From Proteiniphilum propionicum (lineage in GTDB: Bacteria > Bacteroidota > Bacteroidia > Bacteroidales > Dysgonomonadaceae): a stretch of DNA of 64,000 bases. The notes under the pieces are model-generated. The model made no database searches, had not been told where the DNA came from, and saw only the letters and a program-made list of their open reading frames with translations. Location: assembly GCF_022267555.1 (NCBI RefSeq), contig NZ_CP073586.1, positions 2,832,501 to 2,896,500 on the forward strand, in the 5' to 3' direction. Within the stretch, counting starts at the first letter, position 1; each line of letters opens with the position of its first letter. Both the position numbers and the translations under genes were made by a program. Below, piece by piece: positions 34,717-42,862 of the stretch.

Positions 34717-35676
34717 ATGTTGCTTATGAAAAAATACAAACAGTTAACTTCAGAACAAAGATATGCTATTTATTTAGGCTTACAAAACGGAACAAGCAAG
34801 TCTGAAATAGCCAAGCAGATAAAGGTAAATATTTCTACGGTTTATAGGGAATTAAGCCGTAACAAAAACAAAACTGGAGGCTACTCATGGCGTTTGGCAC
34901 AAGAGATGGCCCAAGAGCGCAAAGAACGTTTACCGGGCAATAGATCGACATCGGAGTGGATTAAACAGAAAATAATCCGTCTCATTCGCAAAGATTGGTC
35001 GCCCAAACAAATCAGCGGATATCTCGCAAAATATGATCAAATATCGATCTCTCACGAGACTATTTATCAATGGATCAGGCAAGATAAGAAATCGGGAGGA
35101 AACCTTTACAAGCACTGCCGCCACAAGCTCAAATACAGAAAAAGACCCGTAGGTTCTGCCACTAACATACCCAACAGAAAAAGTATTCGCCAAAGGCCAA
35201 AAGAGGCCGACGGAAGCCGGTTTGGAGATTTTGAAATGGACACCATAATAGGAAACGGACAAAAGGAAATAATACTGACAATGACAGAAAGAAATACAAA
35301 CTTTATAATGATGAGAAAACTGCCTATGGGCAAAGACTCTAAGCAGGTTTGCAAGGAAGTCATTGCTATGTTGCTGCCTTATAAGGACAAACTGAAAACC
35401 ATTACAACAGATAACGGATCCGAGTTTGCAGCACACGAACTGATAACAAAAAAGTTGAAAGTACCGGTATATTTCACTGATCCTTATTCATCGTGGCAAA
35501 AAGGAGCTGTTGAAAATGCCAATAAATTAATCCGGCAATACATCCCAAAAGGAGCAACATTTAAAGATTATTCTGATGAGAAAGTAAAAGAAATACAGCA
35601 TAAACTAAACAGAAGACCAAGAGAAAAATTAGACTTTAGCAATCCTAAAATAGAGTTTTACAAAAATTATTACTAA
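34717..35676 (+). CDS. IS30-family transposase
   Basis: A 319-residue DDE transposase. The N-terminal HTH (TSEQRYAIYLGLQNGTSKSE, IAKQIKVNISTVYRELSRNK) is the IS30 hallmark. The catalytic triad is Asp175 (DFEMDTIIG), Asp232 (TTDNGSEF) and Glu266 (GAVENANKLIRQYIPKG). The protein is full length and uninterrupted, so the element may still be active. It may start at the ATG at 34717 or at 34726 (MKKYKQLTSEQ), the latter fitting the family better. Confidence 0.95.
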   Translation: MLLMKKYKQLTSEQRYAIYLGLQNGTSKSEIAKQIKVNISTVYRELSRNKNKTGGYSWRLAQEMAQERKERLPGNRSTSEWIKQKIIRLIRKDWSPKQISGYLAKYDQISISHETIYQWIRQDKKSGGNLYKHCRHKLKYRKRPVGSATNIPNRKSIRQRPKEADGSRFGDFEMDTIIGNGQKEIILTMTERNTNFIMMRKLPMGKDSKQVCKEVIAMLLPYKDKLKTITTDNGSEFAAHELITKKLKVPVYFTDPYSSWQKGAVENANKLIRQYIPKGATFKDYSDEKVKEIQHKLNRRPREKLDFSNPKIEFYKNYY

Positions 35677-35677
35677 A

Positions 35678-35694
35678 TTGCACTTGCTGGTTGA
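35678..35694. repeat. Likely right terminal inverted repeat of the IS30 element
   Basis: TTGCACTTGCTGGTTGA; its reverse complement shares TCAA and AAGTGCAA with the left end. It begins 2 bp after the transposase stop. Confidence 0.5.
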
Positions 35695-35725
35695 CTCTAG
35701 GAATGCGTTTTTTTGTGAGACATGC

Positions 35726-35756
35726 TTTGTAAAGAATAAAATAATTTCTACCTTTG
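35726..35756 (+). promoter_or_regulatory. rpsP promoter
   Basis: TTTG (35726-35729), a spacer of exactly 19 bp and TACCTTTG (35749-35756) match the consensus of the main Bacteroidetes sigma factor. The rpsP ATG is 42 bp downstream. Confidence 0.8.
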
Positions 35757-35797
35757 CACTCGCAAATACAAATTATTAATTTCAATAGAACTACTAA

Positions 35798-36442
35798 ATG
35801 GCAACAAAACTACGTTTACAGAGGAGAGGGCGCAAAAATCATCCCTTTTACCAGATTATTGTTGCAGATAGCAGAGCACCACGAGATGGAAAGTATATTG
35901 AGAGGATAGGTTCATACAATCCGAACACAAATCCTGCTACGATCACTTTAGATTTCGACAGAGCTTTGTATTGGCTGCAGACAGGCGCACAACCTTCAGA
36001 TACTGTGCGAAACATTTTATCACGCGAAGGGGTATTAATGAAAAAACACCTATTGGGAGGTGTTGCAAAAGGAGCTTTTGACGAAGCAGAAGCAGAGAAA
36101 AGATTCAATGCATGGAAAAATTCTAAAATAGAAGCTGCTCAGACGATCAAAAATAAAGAAGAAGAGAAAAAACGTGCTGAAGAAAAAATCCGCCTTGATG
36201 CCGAAAAAGAGATAAACAAGGCTAAAGCTGATGCTTTAGCAAAGAAGAGAGCAGAAGAGGACGCTGCAAATGCTCCTGTAGCTGAGGAATCGGCAGAAGC
36301 AGTAGATACAGTCGCTCCTAATGTTAAAGAAGTGTCGGCTCCAGCAGAAGAACCCAAGGCTGAGAAACTTGTTAAAGAAGATACTCTCAAATCAGCTGAA
36401 GAGTCCAAGGAAGCTGAACAGGCTTCAGATAATAAGAAATAG
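35798..36442 (+). CDS. rpsP: 30S ribosomal protein S16 with long charged tail
   Basis: Residues 1-85 are the conserved S16 fold that binds 16S rRNA in the 30S body ([40 protein letters not shown]). The C-terminal extension of about 130 residues is first a Lys/Glu/Ala coiled-coil-like segment (100-155), then an acidic Ala/Glu/Pro-rich segment to residue 214. Bacteroidetes S16 proteins commonly have an extension of roughly this kind; E. coli S16 is about 82 residues. It is a single-gene unit with a strong promoter and terminator. Confidence 0.97.
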   Translation: MATKLRLQRRGRKNHPFYQIIVADSRAPRDGKYIERIGSYNPNTNPATITLDFDRALYWLQTGAQPSDTVRNILSREGVLMKKHLLGGVAKGAFDEAEAEKRFNAWKNSKIEAAQTIKNKEEEKKRAEEKIRLDAEKEINKAKADALAKKRAEEDAANAPVAEESAEAVDTVAPNVKEVSAPAEEPKAEKLVKEDTLKSAEESKEAEQASDNKK

Positions 36443-36484
36443 GGAATTGCTTATTAAAAAAATGAAACATACTCAAATAAAAAA

Positions 36485-36515
36485 CCCGGTGCATCCGTAC
36501 CGGGATTTTTATTTT
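36485..36515 (+). terminator. Rho-independent terminator of rpsP
   Basis: CCCGGT (36485-36490) pairs with ACCGGG (36499-36504), preceded by an A-run and followed by ATTTTTATTTT. Confidence 0.85.
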
Positions 36516-36845
36516 CAGTAATCTATTAAATACTCAATACTTCGCGTTGAATGTTTTTTTAACCTTACAATCAGAAAAAAGTGTTTAGCTTCGCTCAGGT
36601 TTATTCTACAGATATTTAATGTATTACGAATAGATTTGGAGCTATTTCCCGGACTGTTTTCTCTTCATCCCGGCTAAAAATATTATATTTCAAGACAATA
36701 GTACCGCCGATTGAGTGAATAATAATTTATAGTTACATTGAGAATATAGGAAAGTCCCATTGAATAATATAGAATCATTCTAAAAAAAGACATGCATCTA
36801 TAATCCTTTATGTAAAATAGTTACAATGTTTTTTATGAGAAATAT
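36516..36845. other. Intergenic stretch after rpsP
   Basis: About 330 bp of AT-rich sequence without a supported gene, between the rpsP terminator and the promoter of the first PAS-LuxR regulator. Confidence 0.4.
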
Positions 36846-36911
36846 GTAATATATTGTAAGTAAATTATTAAGATGTTTGTGTGATTTCAGATGCTTGTTA
36901 TTATATATTTG
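36846..36911 (+). promoter_or_regulatory. Promoter of the first PAS-LuxR regulator, variant of the shared module (P1)
   Basis: GTAATATATTGTAA (36846-36859) differs at two adjacent bases from GTAATATTATGTAA of the two module promoters described at 39992 and 47475, and is followed by GTAAA as in the first of them. The -7 element TATATTTG is at 36904-36911, 58 bp from the start of the box, 10 bp more than in the other two. The palindrome is absent. Autoregulation is possible (inference). Confidence 0.45.
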
Positions 36912-36935
36912 TGATGACATTAAAATTACAGCAAT

Positions 36936-37730
36936 ATGTACACACAAAAATTAGAAGTAAGGATTGAAAAAAAATATCAGTTCAAAGATAACATTGTGAT
37001 CGATATCAATGAAATGCCTTATCCGACGGCAATCTTTATTCCTTCGGTTAAGGAGGTGATATTAAACAATCTTGCATATAAAATACTTGGGATGGAAGTG
37101 TCCGAATTGTTTGATCTGGCCGCATGGAGAAGGATAAACCCTTATTTGGAGGATGAGGTAAAAAAGATTAATAAAGACGTTATCATTGATCAGAAGATAC
37201 ACGTTGTATTATTTAATGGCAAGCATGAGATTATGAATTATTCGCTGAAACGGATTTATGATAACAAGTTTGGAAATATTTGCATTATCCATTTCTCCAA
37301 AGCTTCAGAAAAATACTCGGTGGCTTCAATATCGTCGCTCTATTCAATAAAGGATGAAGTGGCGAAATTGAAACCCTATCTTAACCGGACCGGGAAAATG
37401 ATGCATGAGGCTACCATGAGAAAGTATTTTAGAGAGGGGAACAATCTGAAACTGACGTTGAACGATTTGGTTTATTATGAAAAAGAGTTGAGGATCATTC
37501 AAAAAGCATACCCTTCGCTGTCCAATCGTGAAGTAATTCTTTGCGGATTGCTTGTAAACGATATGGACAGCAAGGATATAGCCTCAATCACCAACAGGAC
37601 ACCTGATTCGGTGTTTGTAACTATTCATCGCATCAACAAGAAGCTTGATTTACTCAACAAAAAACAGTTGGTAGATAAGTTGAAAGAACTTTTGAATTCG
37701 ACAGGTAAAAATCAGCCTGTTACCACTTAG
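36936..37730 (+). CDS. PAS-like / LuxR-HTH transcription regulator (paralog 1)
   Basis: A 264-residue soluble regulator. The N-terminal half (about 20-135) looks like a PAS fold (IDINEMPYPTAIFIPSVKEV, ILGMEVSELFDLAAWRRINP, GKHEIMNYSLKR). The C-terminal third is a LuxR-type HTH at about 195-255 (YPSLSNREVILCGLLVNDMD, SKDIASITNRTPDSVFVTIH, RINKKL). The segment IHFSKASEKYSVAS-SSLYSI is nearly identical in the paralog at 46332-47132, and the two share well over half their residues by eye. It has no receiver domain, so it likely binds a ligand or a protein signal directly. It is convergent with the lipoprotein gene (17 bp apart). Confidence 0.8.
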   Translation: MYTQKLEVRIEKKYQFKDNIVIDINEMPYPTAIFIPSVKEVILNNLAYKILGMEVSELFDLAAWRRINPYLEDEVKKINKDVIIDQKIHVVLFNGKHEIMNYSLKRIYDNKFGNICIIHFSKASEKYSVASISSLYSIKDEVAKLKPYLNRTGKMMHEATMRKYFREGNNLKLTLNDLVYYEKELRIIQKAYPSLSNREVILCGLLVNDMDSKDIASITNRTPDSVFVTIHRINKKLDLLNKKQLVDKLKELLNSTGKNQPVTT

Positions 37731-37746
37731 GAGGGTGGCCTCTAAA

Positions 37747-38196
37747 CTAATTAATAGTTCTGTGGCCCTTAAGAATATAGGTATTGCAGTATGGTGTTAT
37801 ATCGTCTTCAAACTGTATTTCAAAACTGATACTGTCGGGAGTGACAATTTTTCCGTTAGCAATCTTAATTCCTATTCCTTCTTCGCACTGTTCGCAGTTT
37901 GATTGTCTCGTCTGAAAGGTACCATCTTTCTCATTCAACAAAGCCTTTACACTAAAATTCCAGAACTTCATTTCAGAATCCTGAATGGTGATGGAGTCGT
38001 TATTTGATGAGTTATCCTTAAAAGTTATTACCCTGAAGGGGCCAAATACTGATACGGTATCGATGTATGCAGTTATTTCCCATTGACCTGTAGCTGAAAA
38101 TGAAGGCTCGGGGAGTGATATCCTTTCCACTTCGTTTTCGCATGCTGCTAGTAGAGTGAAAGCAATAAATCCAAATAAATATATTATTTTTTTCAT
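37747..38196 (-). CDS. Small lipoprotein of the lipid-binding (PF12888-like) type
   Basis: A 149-residue predicted lipoprotein with signal peptide and lipobox TLLAAC (Cys19). The fold pattern (GQWEITAYIDTVSVFGPFRV, MKFWNFSVKAL, DSISFEIQFEDDITPYCNTY) resembles the Bacteroidetes lipid-binding putative hydrolase family, a small beta-sandwich or calycin-like domain. Four cysteines besides the lipid cysteine include a CEQC pair. It follows the beta-helix protein gene by 101 bp on the same strand and may be cotranscribed with it. Function unknown. Confidence 0.6.
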   Translation of the reverse strand: MKKIIYLFGFIAFTLLAACENEVERISLPEPSFSATGQWEITAYIDTVSVFGPFRVITFKDNSSNNDSITIQDSEMKFWNFSVKALLNEKDGTFQTRQSNCEQCEEGIGIKIANGKIVTPDSISFEIQFEDDITPYCNTYILKGHRTIN

Positions 38197-38297
38197 ACTG
38201 TTTTGCTGTTTTTTTATTAGATAATTTTGAAATGAACTTACAGTTATACACTGGCTGTTGCCATGTCATGATGTATATGTTTATCCATATGGCTTGT

Positions 38298-39698
38298 TTA
38301 TTTAATGTATATTGTTTTTAAGTTCGCTTTTTCGCCATTCCTTACAAGTATATAATATTTTCCTGTAGTGGGCCTGTATGGGAGCACGTTATGAAAACGG
38401 TTTATCTTTTTTTGATAGGCAACATTACCAGTGTTGTCATAAACAGTAGCTGTTGCAGTCTTTAATATTCGTCCTGTAATATTGATACAAATCCGGTTAA
38501 AACTGTCAAGATAGATTATTATAGAGGGATGGTTTATTATATCAGGCAGCTGAAAACCCAGTTGTTCTGTTTCTCCAGTCTGAGCAGTTTCTCCGGTTCC
38601 GCCAGTTTGGTCAGTTCCGCCGGTTTGGTCAGTTCCGCCAGTTTCTCCGGTTCCCCCGGTTTTATCATCAGGAATAACTACTGTTCCTCCCCCTGGATTC
38701 GGATCTGTAGGAGTGGTTGATGATATGGCTCTTCCGATGATTTTATCGGGTAGAATTGATTCATTTATGCTTGAATCATACCTGTTGGTCTCTTTGCCGG
38801 AAACTGGTTCCATGTTTGTCGCAATCCACCAGTTATTCACATAACCATCCTTATTAGTGTAATTGATGCTGTTGTTTGCAGCTGTGATATTATATGATGC
38901 TCCTAAATTCCCGTACCAATTACACATAGTCATTCCCACATTGGTAAAGTAATTTCGTGTACCATACACTTTATTGTTTCTCAGGGTCATATTGTTGCCT
39001 CCTGAAATAGCAATTCCGTACTGCCCAGGGTTTACCAATACATTATCTTCGGCAATCTGATAAGAGCCGCCAATGTCACCAAGATTGATTCCTCCACCCG
39101 AACCTGAAGGGCCTCCGCCTCTAATCCAGTTTCCTCTGACCACAATAGGGCTTTCGGCAGTGCCGTTCGACTGGTTTATGTTGATGAGGTCTTCGGGAGA
39201 ACTGTCCCCGGGAAAGTTCTCGCACACATTGTAACTAATGCTGCTGCCCGCACCCGATACCTGAATAAATTGAGCCATCACTCCAAACTCATCGGAACCC
39301 TTTAATTTTCCAAGTATGTTTGTAAGATCGTTGTACTCAAATTTAATTTCCTGAGAGGTAGATGCCAGCATTCCCGACTGCACGTTTTCAAACGTATTAT
39401 CGATGATGGTCACATTTTTGCACATCCATAAATAGATGCCTCTTTTCAGCGGGCTTGGCCCCAGCTTGCAATTTCTGATAGTTACATTTTCGCAATTATA
39501 TAAGGCAATGCAGATTTCGCTGGCGCTCGAAATTTCCAATCCTTCAATTACGAAATTACTTTTGCCGATATATTTTATCGGCGCCGATTTGGTGTAATTC
39601 CCGGTATAACGGGATCCTTGCCCATAAGAATTGTGCAATGGAAAGGCAATGCATATCATAGCAAAGATGATATGACAGAGAGTGGAGTTTAGTTTCAT
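38298..39698 (-). CDS. Secreted right-handed beta-helix protein with repeat linker and T9SS-like C-terminus
   Basis: A 466-residue exported protein with a signal peptide ending near LHNSYGQ (27). A parallel beta-helix fills about 45-330, with repeated N-V-T-I rungs (CENVTIRNCKLG, CKNVTIIDNTFENV, GNNMTLRNNKVYG) as in pectate-lyase-like proteins. A flexible linker at about 345-385 contains tandem GGTDQT/GGTGET hexapeptides, encoded by an 18-bp DNA repeat. The last 75 residues (ATATVYDNTGNVAYQKKINR then TGKYYILVRNGEK and KTIYIK) match the type A C-terminal sorting signal of the type IX secretion system. I infer a cell-surface polysaccharide-binding or -cleaving protein; no catalytic residues could be assigned. 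Confidence 0.72.
   Translation of the reverse strand: MKLNSTLCHIIFAMICIAFPLHNSYGQGSRYTGNYTKSAPIKYIGKSNFVIEGLEISSASEICIALYNCENVTIRNCKLGPSPLKRGIYLWMCKNVTIIDNTFENVQSGMLASTSQEIKFEYNDLTNILGKLKGSDEFGVMAQFIQVSGAGSSISYNVCENFPGDSSPEDLININQSNGTAESPIVVRGNWIRGGGPSGSGGGINLGDIGGSYQIAEDNVLVNPGQYGIAISGGNNMTLRNNKVYGTRNYFTNVGMTMCNWYGNLGASYNITAANNSINYTNKDGYVNNWWIATNMEPVSGKETNRYDSSINESILPDKIIGRAISSTTPTDPNPGGGTVVIPDDKTGGTGETGGTDQTGGTDQTGGTGETAQTGETEQLGFQLPDIINHPSIIIYLDSFNRICINITGRILKTATATVYDNTGNVAYQKKINRFHNVLPYRPTTGKYYILVRNGEKANLKTIYIK
38575..38660. repeat. 18-bp tandem repeat encoding Gly-Gly-Thr hexapeptides
   Basis: Units of the type TTCCGCCGGTTTGGTCAG repeat about four times with small changes. They encode the linker of the beta-helix protein. 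Such arrays can change length by slippage. Confidence 0.7.
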
Positions 39699-39991
39699 TT
39701 AAAAAAAAAATTAATGATTAGGCGTTCATCCATGGCAGCTTAATCGATAAAATTATGGAGTGGTGGAATAAATTAAACGTTAGCTGTTGCATGATGATTG
39801 TTTTACAAATATAGTCGATTTTATTTATACTATCATGTTAAAAAACAATCAAATATATGATCATTTTATTGAAATTAAAAAGAATTAATTTGAGTTAACC
39901 ACCACACTGAGATTATTTATAATTATTATAAATAGAGATCATTATCAAAGATAATCTCATAAACAATTTTCCAATATTCTTAACTTATAAT
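39699..39991. other. Intergenic stretch with leftward promoter and palindromes
   Basis: On the minus strand TATATTTG at 39806-39813 is a good -7 element for the beta-helix gene. At 39915-39931 TTTATAATTATTATAAA is a perfect palindrome, flanked by GAGATTAT (39908-39915) and ATAATCTC (39950-39957). No gene is supported. Confidence 0.5.
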
Positions 39992-40071
39992 GTAATATTA
40001 TGTAAGTAAAAAATAGAAAGAATTGAGAAAATGCAGGTATAATTTTGCTACACTTAACTATTTAAGTTAAG
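39992..40071 (+). promoter_or_regulatory. Shared promoter module, copy 1 (P2)
   Basis: GTAATATTATGTAA (39992-40005), -7 element TAATTTTG (40040-40047) and the near-palindrome CTTAACTATTTAAGTTAAG (40053-40071). The same three parts with the same spacing (48 bp and 13 bp) occur at 47475-47554 before the polysaccharide operon. The palindrome would cover the transcription start, a usual operator position. It reads toward the gene at 40428, leaving a leader of about 370 bases in which I see no gene. Confidence 0.7.
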
Positions 40072-40427
40072 TAAAATATTGTAACAGCATAACAATATCT
40101 GTAAAATATATCGTTTTTAAATTAATATATGGGTGATAAATGTAAAAATAATTAAAGCGCACTTAATAATAAAAAGATTCAGTTTCTTCTTTATTATTAC
40201 ATTTTTTACCATTTAATGTTCTCAGGTGAATGATATTTGCTTTTCAGTGTTGGATATTCCAGAAACAAAAAAATATTATTTATCAACTTATCAGGTATGC
40301 AGGATGTGATATTTATTTTTACGTAAATTTAGTAAGTCAAGATGGTTAACTGCATATTTATACGGGTTATTAAATATTATGTTGCTATTACGATATTATC
40401 AGAGGTTATTCATTAAAAACAAATGAG

Positions 40428-41351
40428 ATGCTGATAGAGGTTTCAAAAGAGGAATACAGAAAACATTTCTCTACAGACTCAAGTCCTTTTATCACAGAAC
40501 AGTTTGTAGAACTGGTAGAAAACAAACAGGACAAGATTCTCCGGTTGATGAAGGATGATAATCCTTCTATTGGCTTGTTGGCCGGCACAAAAGATGGGAT
40601 TATGCGATCTCCTTTTTCAGCCCCGTTTGGCGGGTTCCATTATAAGTATGAGCATATGTTGCTGCGTGTGGTCTATGTATTCATTTCTGAGCTGAAGGAT
40701 TATATTTCTAAAAATGGGCTCAAACAGCTATATATTACACTTCCCCCGAATCTATATCAGGCCAGTATGAACGCCAAATTGGTGAACGCGTTTATTAGCC
40801 TGGGATTCACGATGGAAACGCCAGATATAAACAACTGGATTAATTTAAAAGAGTTCAATGGAGAATGGGTGAAAAGTGTGGTGCTGCAGAACTATAGAAA
40901 AGCTATGAAACATGGCCTGACATGGTGTGAGGTTTCTTGCAGGAGTGAGATGGAGGAGGCCTACAGAGTTATCAGGAGAAATCGGGAAGAAAAGGGGCGC
41001 GATATTTATATGACCCTTGACGATCTGTTGAAAGTTAAAGAAATTTTTCCGGTAGAATTCTTCATTATCAGGGACAAGAACGCCAAATGCGTAGGAGCCG
41101 GGATATTCTACCGAGGACATGAAAATATTGTTCAATGTATTTTCCTGGGTGATGATATGGAAAACAGAAGCTTAGGCGTCATGAACCTGATGTATATTAA
41201 TTGCTACAATTACTATAAAAAACTGGGTTTCGATTATATTGATATGGGTGCCTCGAGCCTGAGAGGAGAACCAAATTCAGGTTTGATTAGGTTCAAGGAA
41301 CTACACAATTGTGTTACATCGCTCCGCTATACGTTTACATGGAAATCGTAA
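40428..41351 (+). CDS. GNAT/FemAB-like acyl- or aminoacyltransferase, satellite copy
   Basis: A 307-residue soluble protein. The C-terminal half has a GNAT-type pattern typical of the FemAB-like and capsule-associated acyltransferases: VLQNYRKAMKHGLTW, then VEFFIIRDKNAKCVGAGIFY, and FDYIDMGASSLRGEPNSGLI with FKELHN, the motif where FemAB-like proteins end. The N-terminal half carries the striking SPFSAPFGGFHY. A second copy, about 60% identical over its first 106 residues, begins at 63682 inside the polysaccharide operon. The two genes therefore probably act on the same surface glycan (inference). It stands alone, with the A1S_2505-like gene convergent 46 bp away. Confidence 0.72.
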   Translation: MLIEVSKEEYRKHFSTDSSPFITEQFVELVENKQDKILRLMKDDNPSIGLLAGTKDGIMRSPFSAPFGGFHYKYEHMLLRVVYVFISELKDYISKNGLKQLYITLPPNLYQASMNAKLVNAFISLGFTMETPDINNWINLKEFNGEWVKSVVLQNYRKAMKHGLTWCEVSCRSEMEEAYRVIRRNREEKGRDIYMTLDDLLKVKEIFPVEFFIIRDKNAKCVGAGIFYRGHENIVQCIFLGDDMENRSLGVMNLMYINCYNYYKKLGFDYIDMGASSLRGEPNSGLIRFKELHNCVTSLRYTFTWKS

Positions 41352-41397
41352 CAATTAAGAGGGGTATGTAATCATGAAGATTCTGCCCGGAAAATCA

Positions 41398-41805
41398 TTA
41401 TCTGTGCAGAAGCACATTCCAGAAGCTTTCCGGAAGCATTATATTGGATATATCTGCGGCACGGGAAAAAAGAGGCGCGATTTCTGAATCACGGAAACCT
41501 GCAATGCCGCAGCCTACACGTGTCACAAGAAAAGTAAGTTCGGGATTTGCAATAGCGAAATCGATAAACTCTTCAACATAGGGCTTTATCTCTTCAGTAC
41601 CACCGTGCATAGTAGGTATTCCGTATGATTGTCCCTGTAATCCAGTACCTTTTCCCCAGACAGCGCCAAACTTCTTATAGGCAGTCAAGGCAGCCCCCCC
41701 ACGGTGATTCCCTTCTAAATTGCTGCCATATACAAATATCTCATTTTCCTTCAAATCGGAAATGTATCCCGGTGTAGTTCTTTTGTTAAACAGTAAATTA
41801 TTCAT
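41398..41805 (-). CDS. A1S_2505-type (macrodomain-like) small protein
   Basis: A 135-residue cytosolic protein. EIFVYGSNLEGNHRGGAALT, then GAVWGKGTGLQGQSYGIPT and FLVTRVGCGIAGFRDSEIAP, match the small family first noted as a phage-associated A1S_2505-type protein, whose glycine-rich loops resemble macrodomain folds that bind ADP-ribose. Activity is unknown. It is the last gene of a minus-strand run, 17 bp after the porin gene. Confidence 0.7.
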   Translation of the reverse strand: MNNLLFNKRTTPGYISDLKENEIFVYGSNLEGNHRGGAALTAYKKFGAVWGKGTGLQGQSYGIPTMHGGTEEIKPYVEEFIDFAIANPELTFLVTRVGCGIAGFRDSEIAPLFSRAADISNIMLPESFWNVLLHR

Positions 41806-41822
41806 TTCATCGATTTTTAAAT

Positions 41823-42827
41823 TTAAAACGTAAACAGGAGTTCCATCGTGATCTTGTTAGAATCCATCTCTCTGTTTTTTGCGAATATATCCATGCTGTT
41901 ATTCACGAAATACCATTCGTAATCTAATCTAAGCAAGGAAGAATATCGTTTGTTGTTATATCCGAACCCCAGTCCCGCAGTCAAACGGTTCACATCCCAT
42001 CCGCTCTTATCAGAACTTTCATCAATGCCATCCCAGCGAATGGCAGGTTTTATAAACTCGAACATTTTTGTCTTGACAGGAAAGAGATATGCACCCTGCA
42101 CATAATATGATAGCATATTGTTGTGATATTCTGTCTTACTCTTTCTTTTCATGATTTCCGTCTCAATCTTCCACCTGTCACCTTTGTAACGAAAGTCAGC
42201 TCCGTAAAAGACAAAATGGGTGGAATCGCTTTTCGGATAGTTATAAATTTTGGCTGTTACACGCGCACCCTGCATTTTTCCCAGCTCAACGCGTCCTCCG
42301 TAAGCCATATCTTCTTTCCAAACAGGATTATTTATTGTATTTCCATTGAACATTCCGAACTCCAATTTGGCGGGAACTGTACCAAGCAAAAGATTATATT
42401 TAGCCATAACCCCTAGATCTCTGGTGCTAAGGAAATATTTCCCCAAAAACGCCCGGTTGGCGAACATCATTTCACCAGGGCTTACAACATATGAGTTAAA
42501 CAATGGTATGCTTGTCTGTCCTAAGGTAAGAGAGAGCCCGTTAACCGGCATTAAAGTACCACTAAGATCCAGCACACTGAACTTCCCTTCGTTACTGAGC
42601 TCTACCTGAACCTTGTATGCAGAGTAGGTATTAATGTTTCCCGAAACGCCTATGCGTGAGTTCCGTACCGAAAAACGATACATACCTGTCTCAGATGCAT
42701 ATTCGAATTTATTTTTTAATGTTCCGTCCACTTTGAAGTTCGGATATAATATACTGTCTGATTCTTGCGCACTCAAACAAAATGTTAATGTGCCAATTGA
42801 CAATATTGTAAACAGAAGATTACGCAT
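41823..42827 (-). CDS. Phosphate-selective porin O/P-like outer-membrane protein
   Basis: A 334-residue predicted beta-barrel starting at the ATG at 42827 (MRNLLFTILSIGTLTFCLSA), which yields a proper signal peptide; the longer open frame adds 44 residues that read as noncoding. Strands include MYRFSVRNSRIGVSGNINTY, YKVQVELSNEGKFSVLDLSG and a long run of alternating aromatic/polar segments to the C-terminal MELLFTF, whose final Phe is typical of BAM substrates. Family resemblance is to OprO/OprP porins; the transported solute is not evident. It lies 35 bp after the MGMT gene. Confidence 0.75.
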   Translation of the reverse strand: MRNLLFTILSIGTLTFCLSAQESDSILYPNFKVDGTLKNKFEYASETGMYRFSVRNSRIGVSGNINTYSAYKVQVELSNEGKFSVLDLSGTLMPVNGLSLTLGQTSIPLFNSYVVSPGEMMFANRAFLGKYFLSTRDLGVMAKYNLLLGTVPAKLEFGMFNGNTINNPVWKEDMAYGGRVELGKMQGARVTAKIYNYPKSDSTHFVFYGADFRYKGDRWKIETEIMKRKSKTEYHNNMLSYYVQGAYLFPVKTKMFEFIKPAIRWDGIDESSDKSGWDVNRLTAGLGFGYNNKRYSSLLRLDYEWYFVNNSMDIFAKNREMDSNKITMELLFTF

Positions 42828-42862
42828 GATTATAAAATAATATTTTCTATCGATTAAAGTAA

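Larger units (their letters stand above)
34548..35695 (+). mobile_element. Complete IS30-family insertion sequence
   Basis: About 1.15 kb with candidate terminal inverted repeats at 34548-34566 and 35678-35694, one intact transposase gene and left-end hairpins. The exact outer boundaries and target duplication are not settled by eye. It lies between the AraC-type regulator and rpsP and breaks no gene I can identify. Confidence 0.75.

Noticed and set aside
38575-38660. CRISPR-like short repeats
   Set aside because: The repeats are in frame, have no spacers and encode the linker of a secreted protein.
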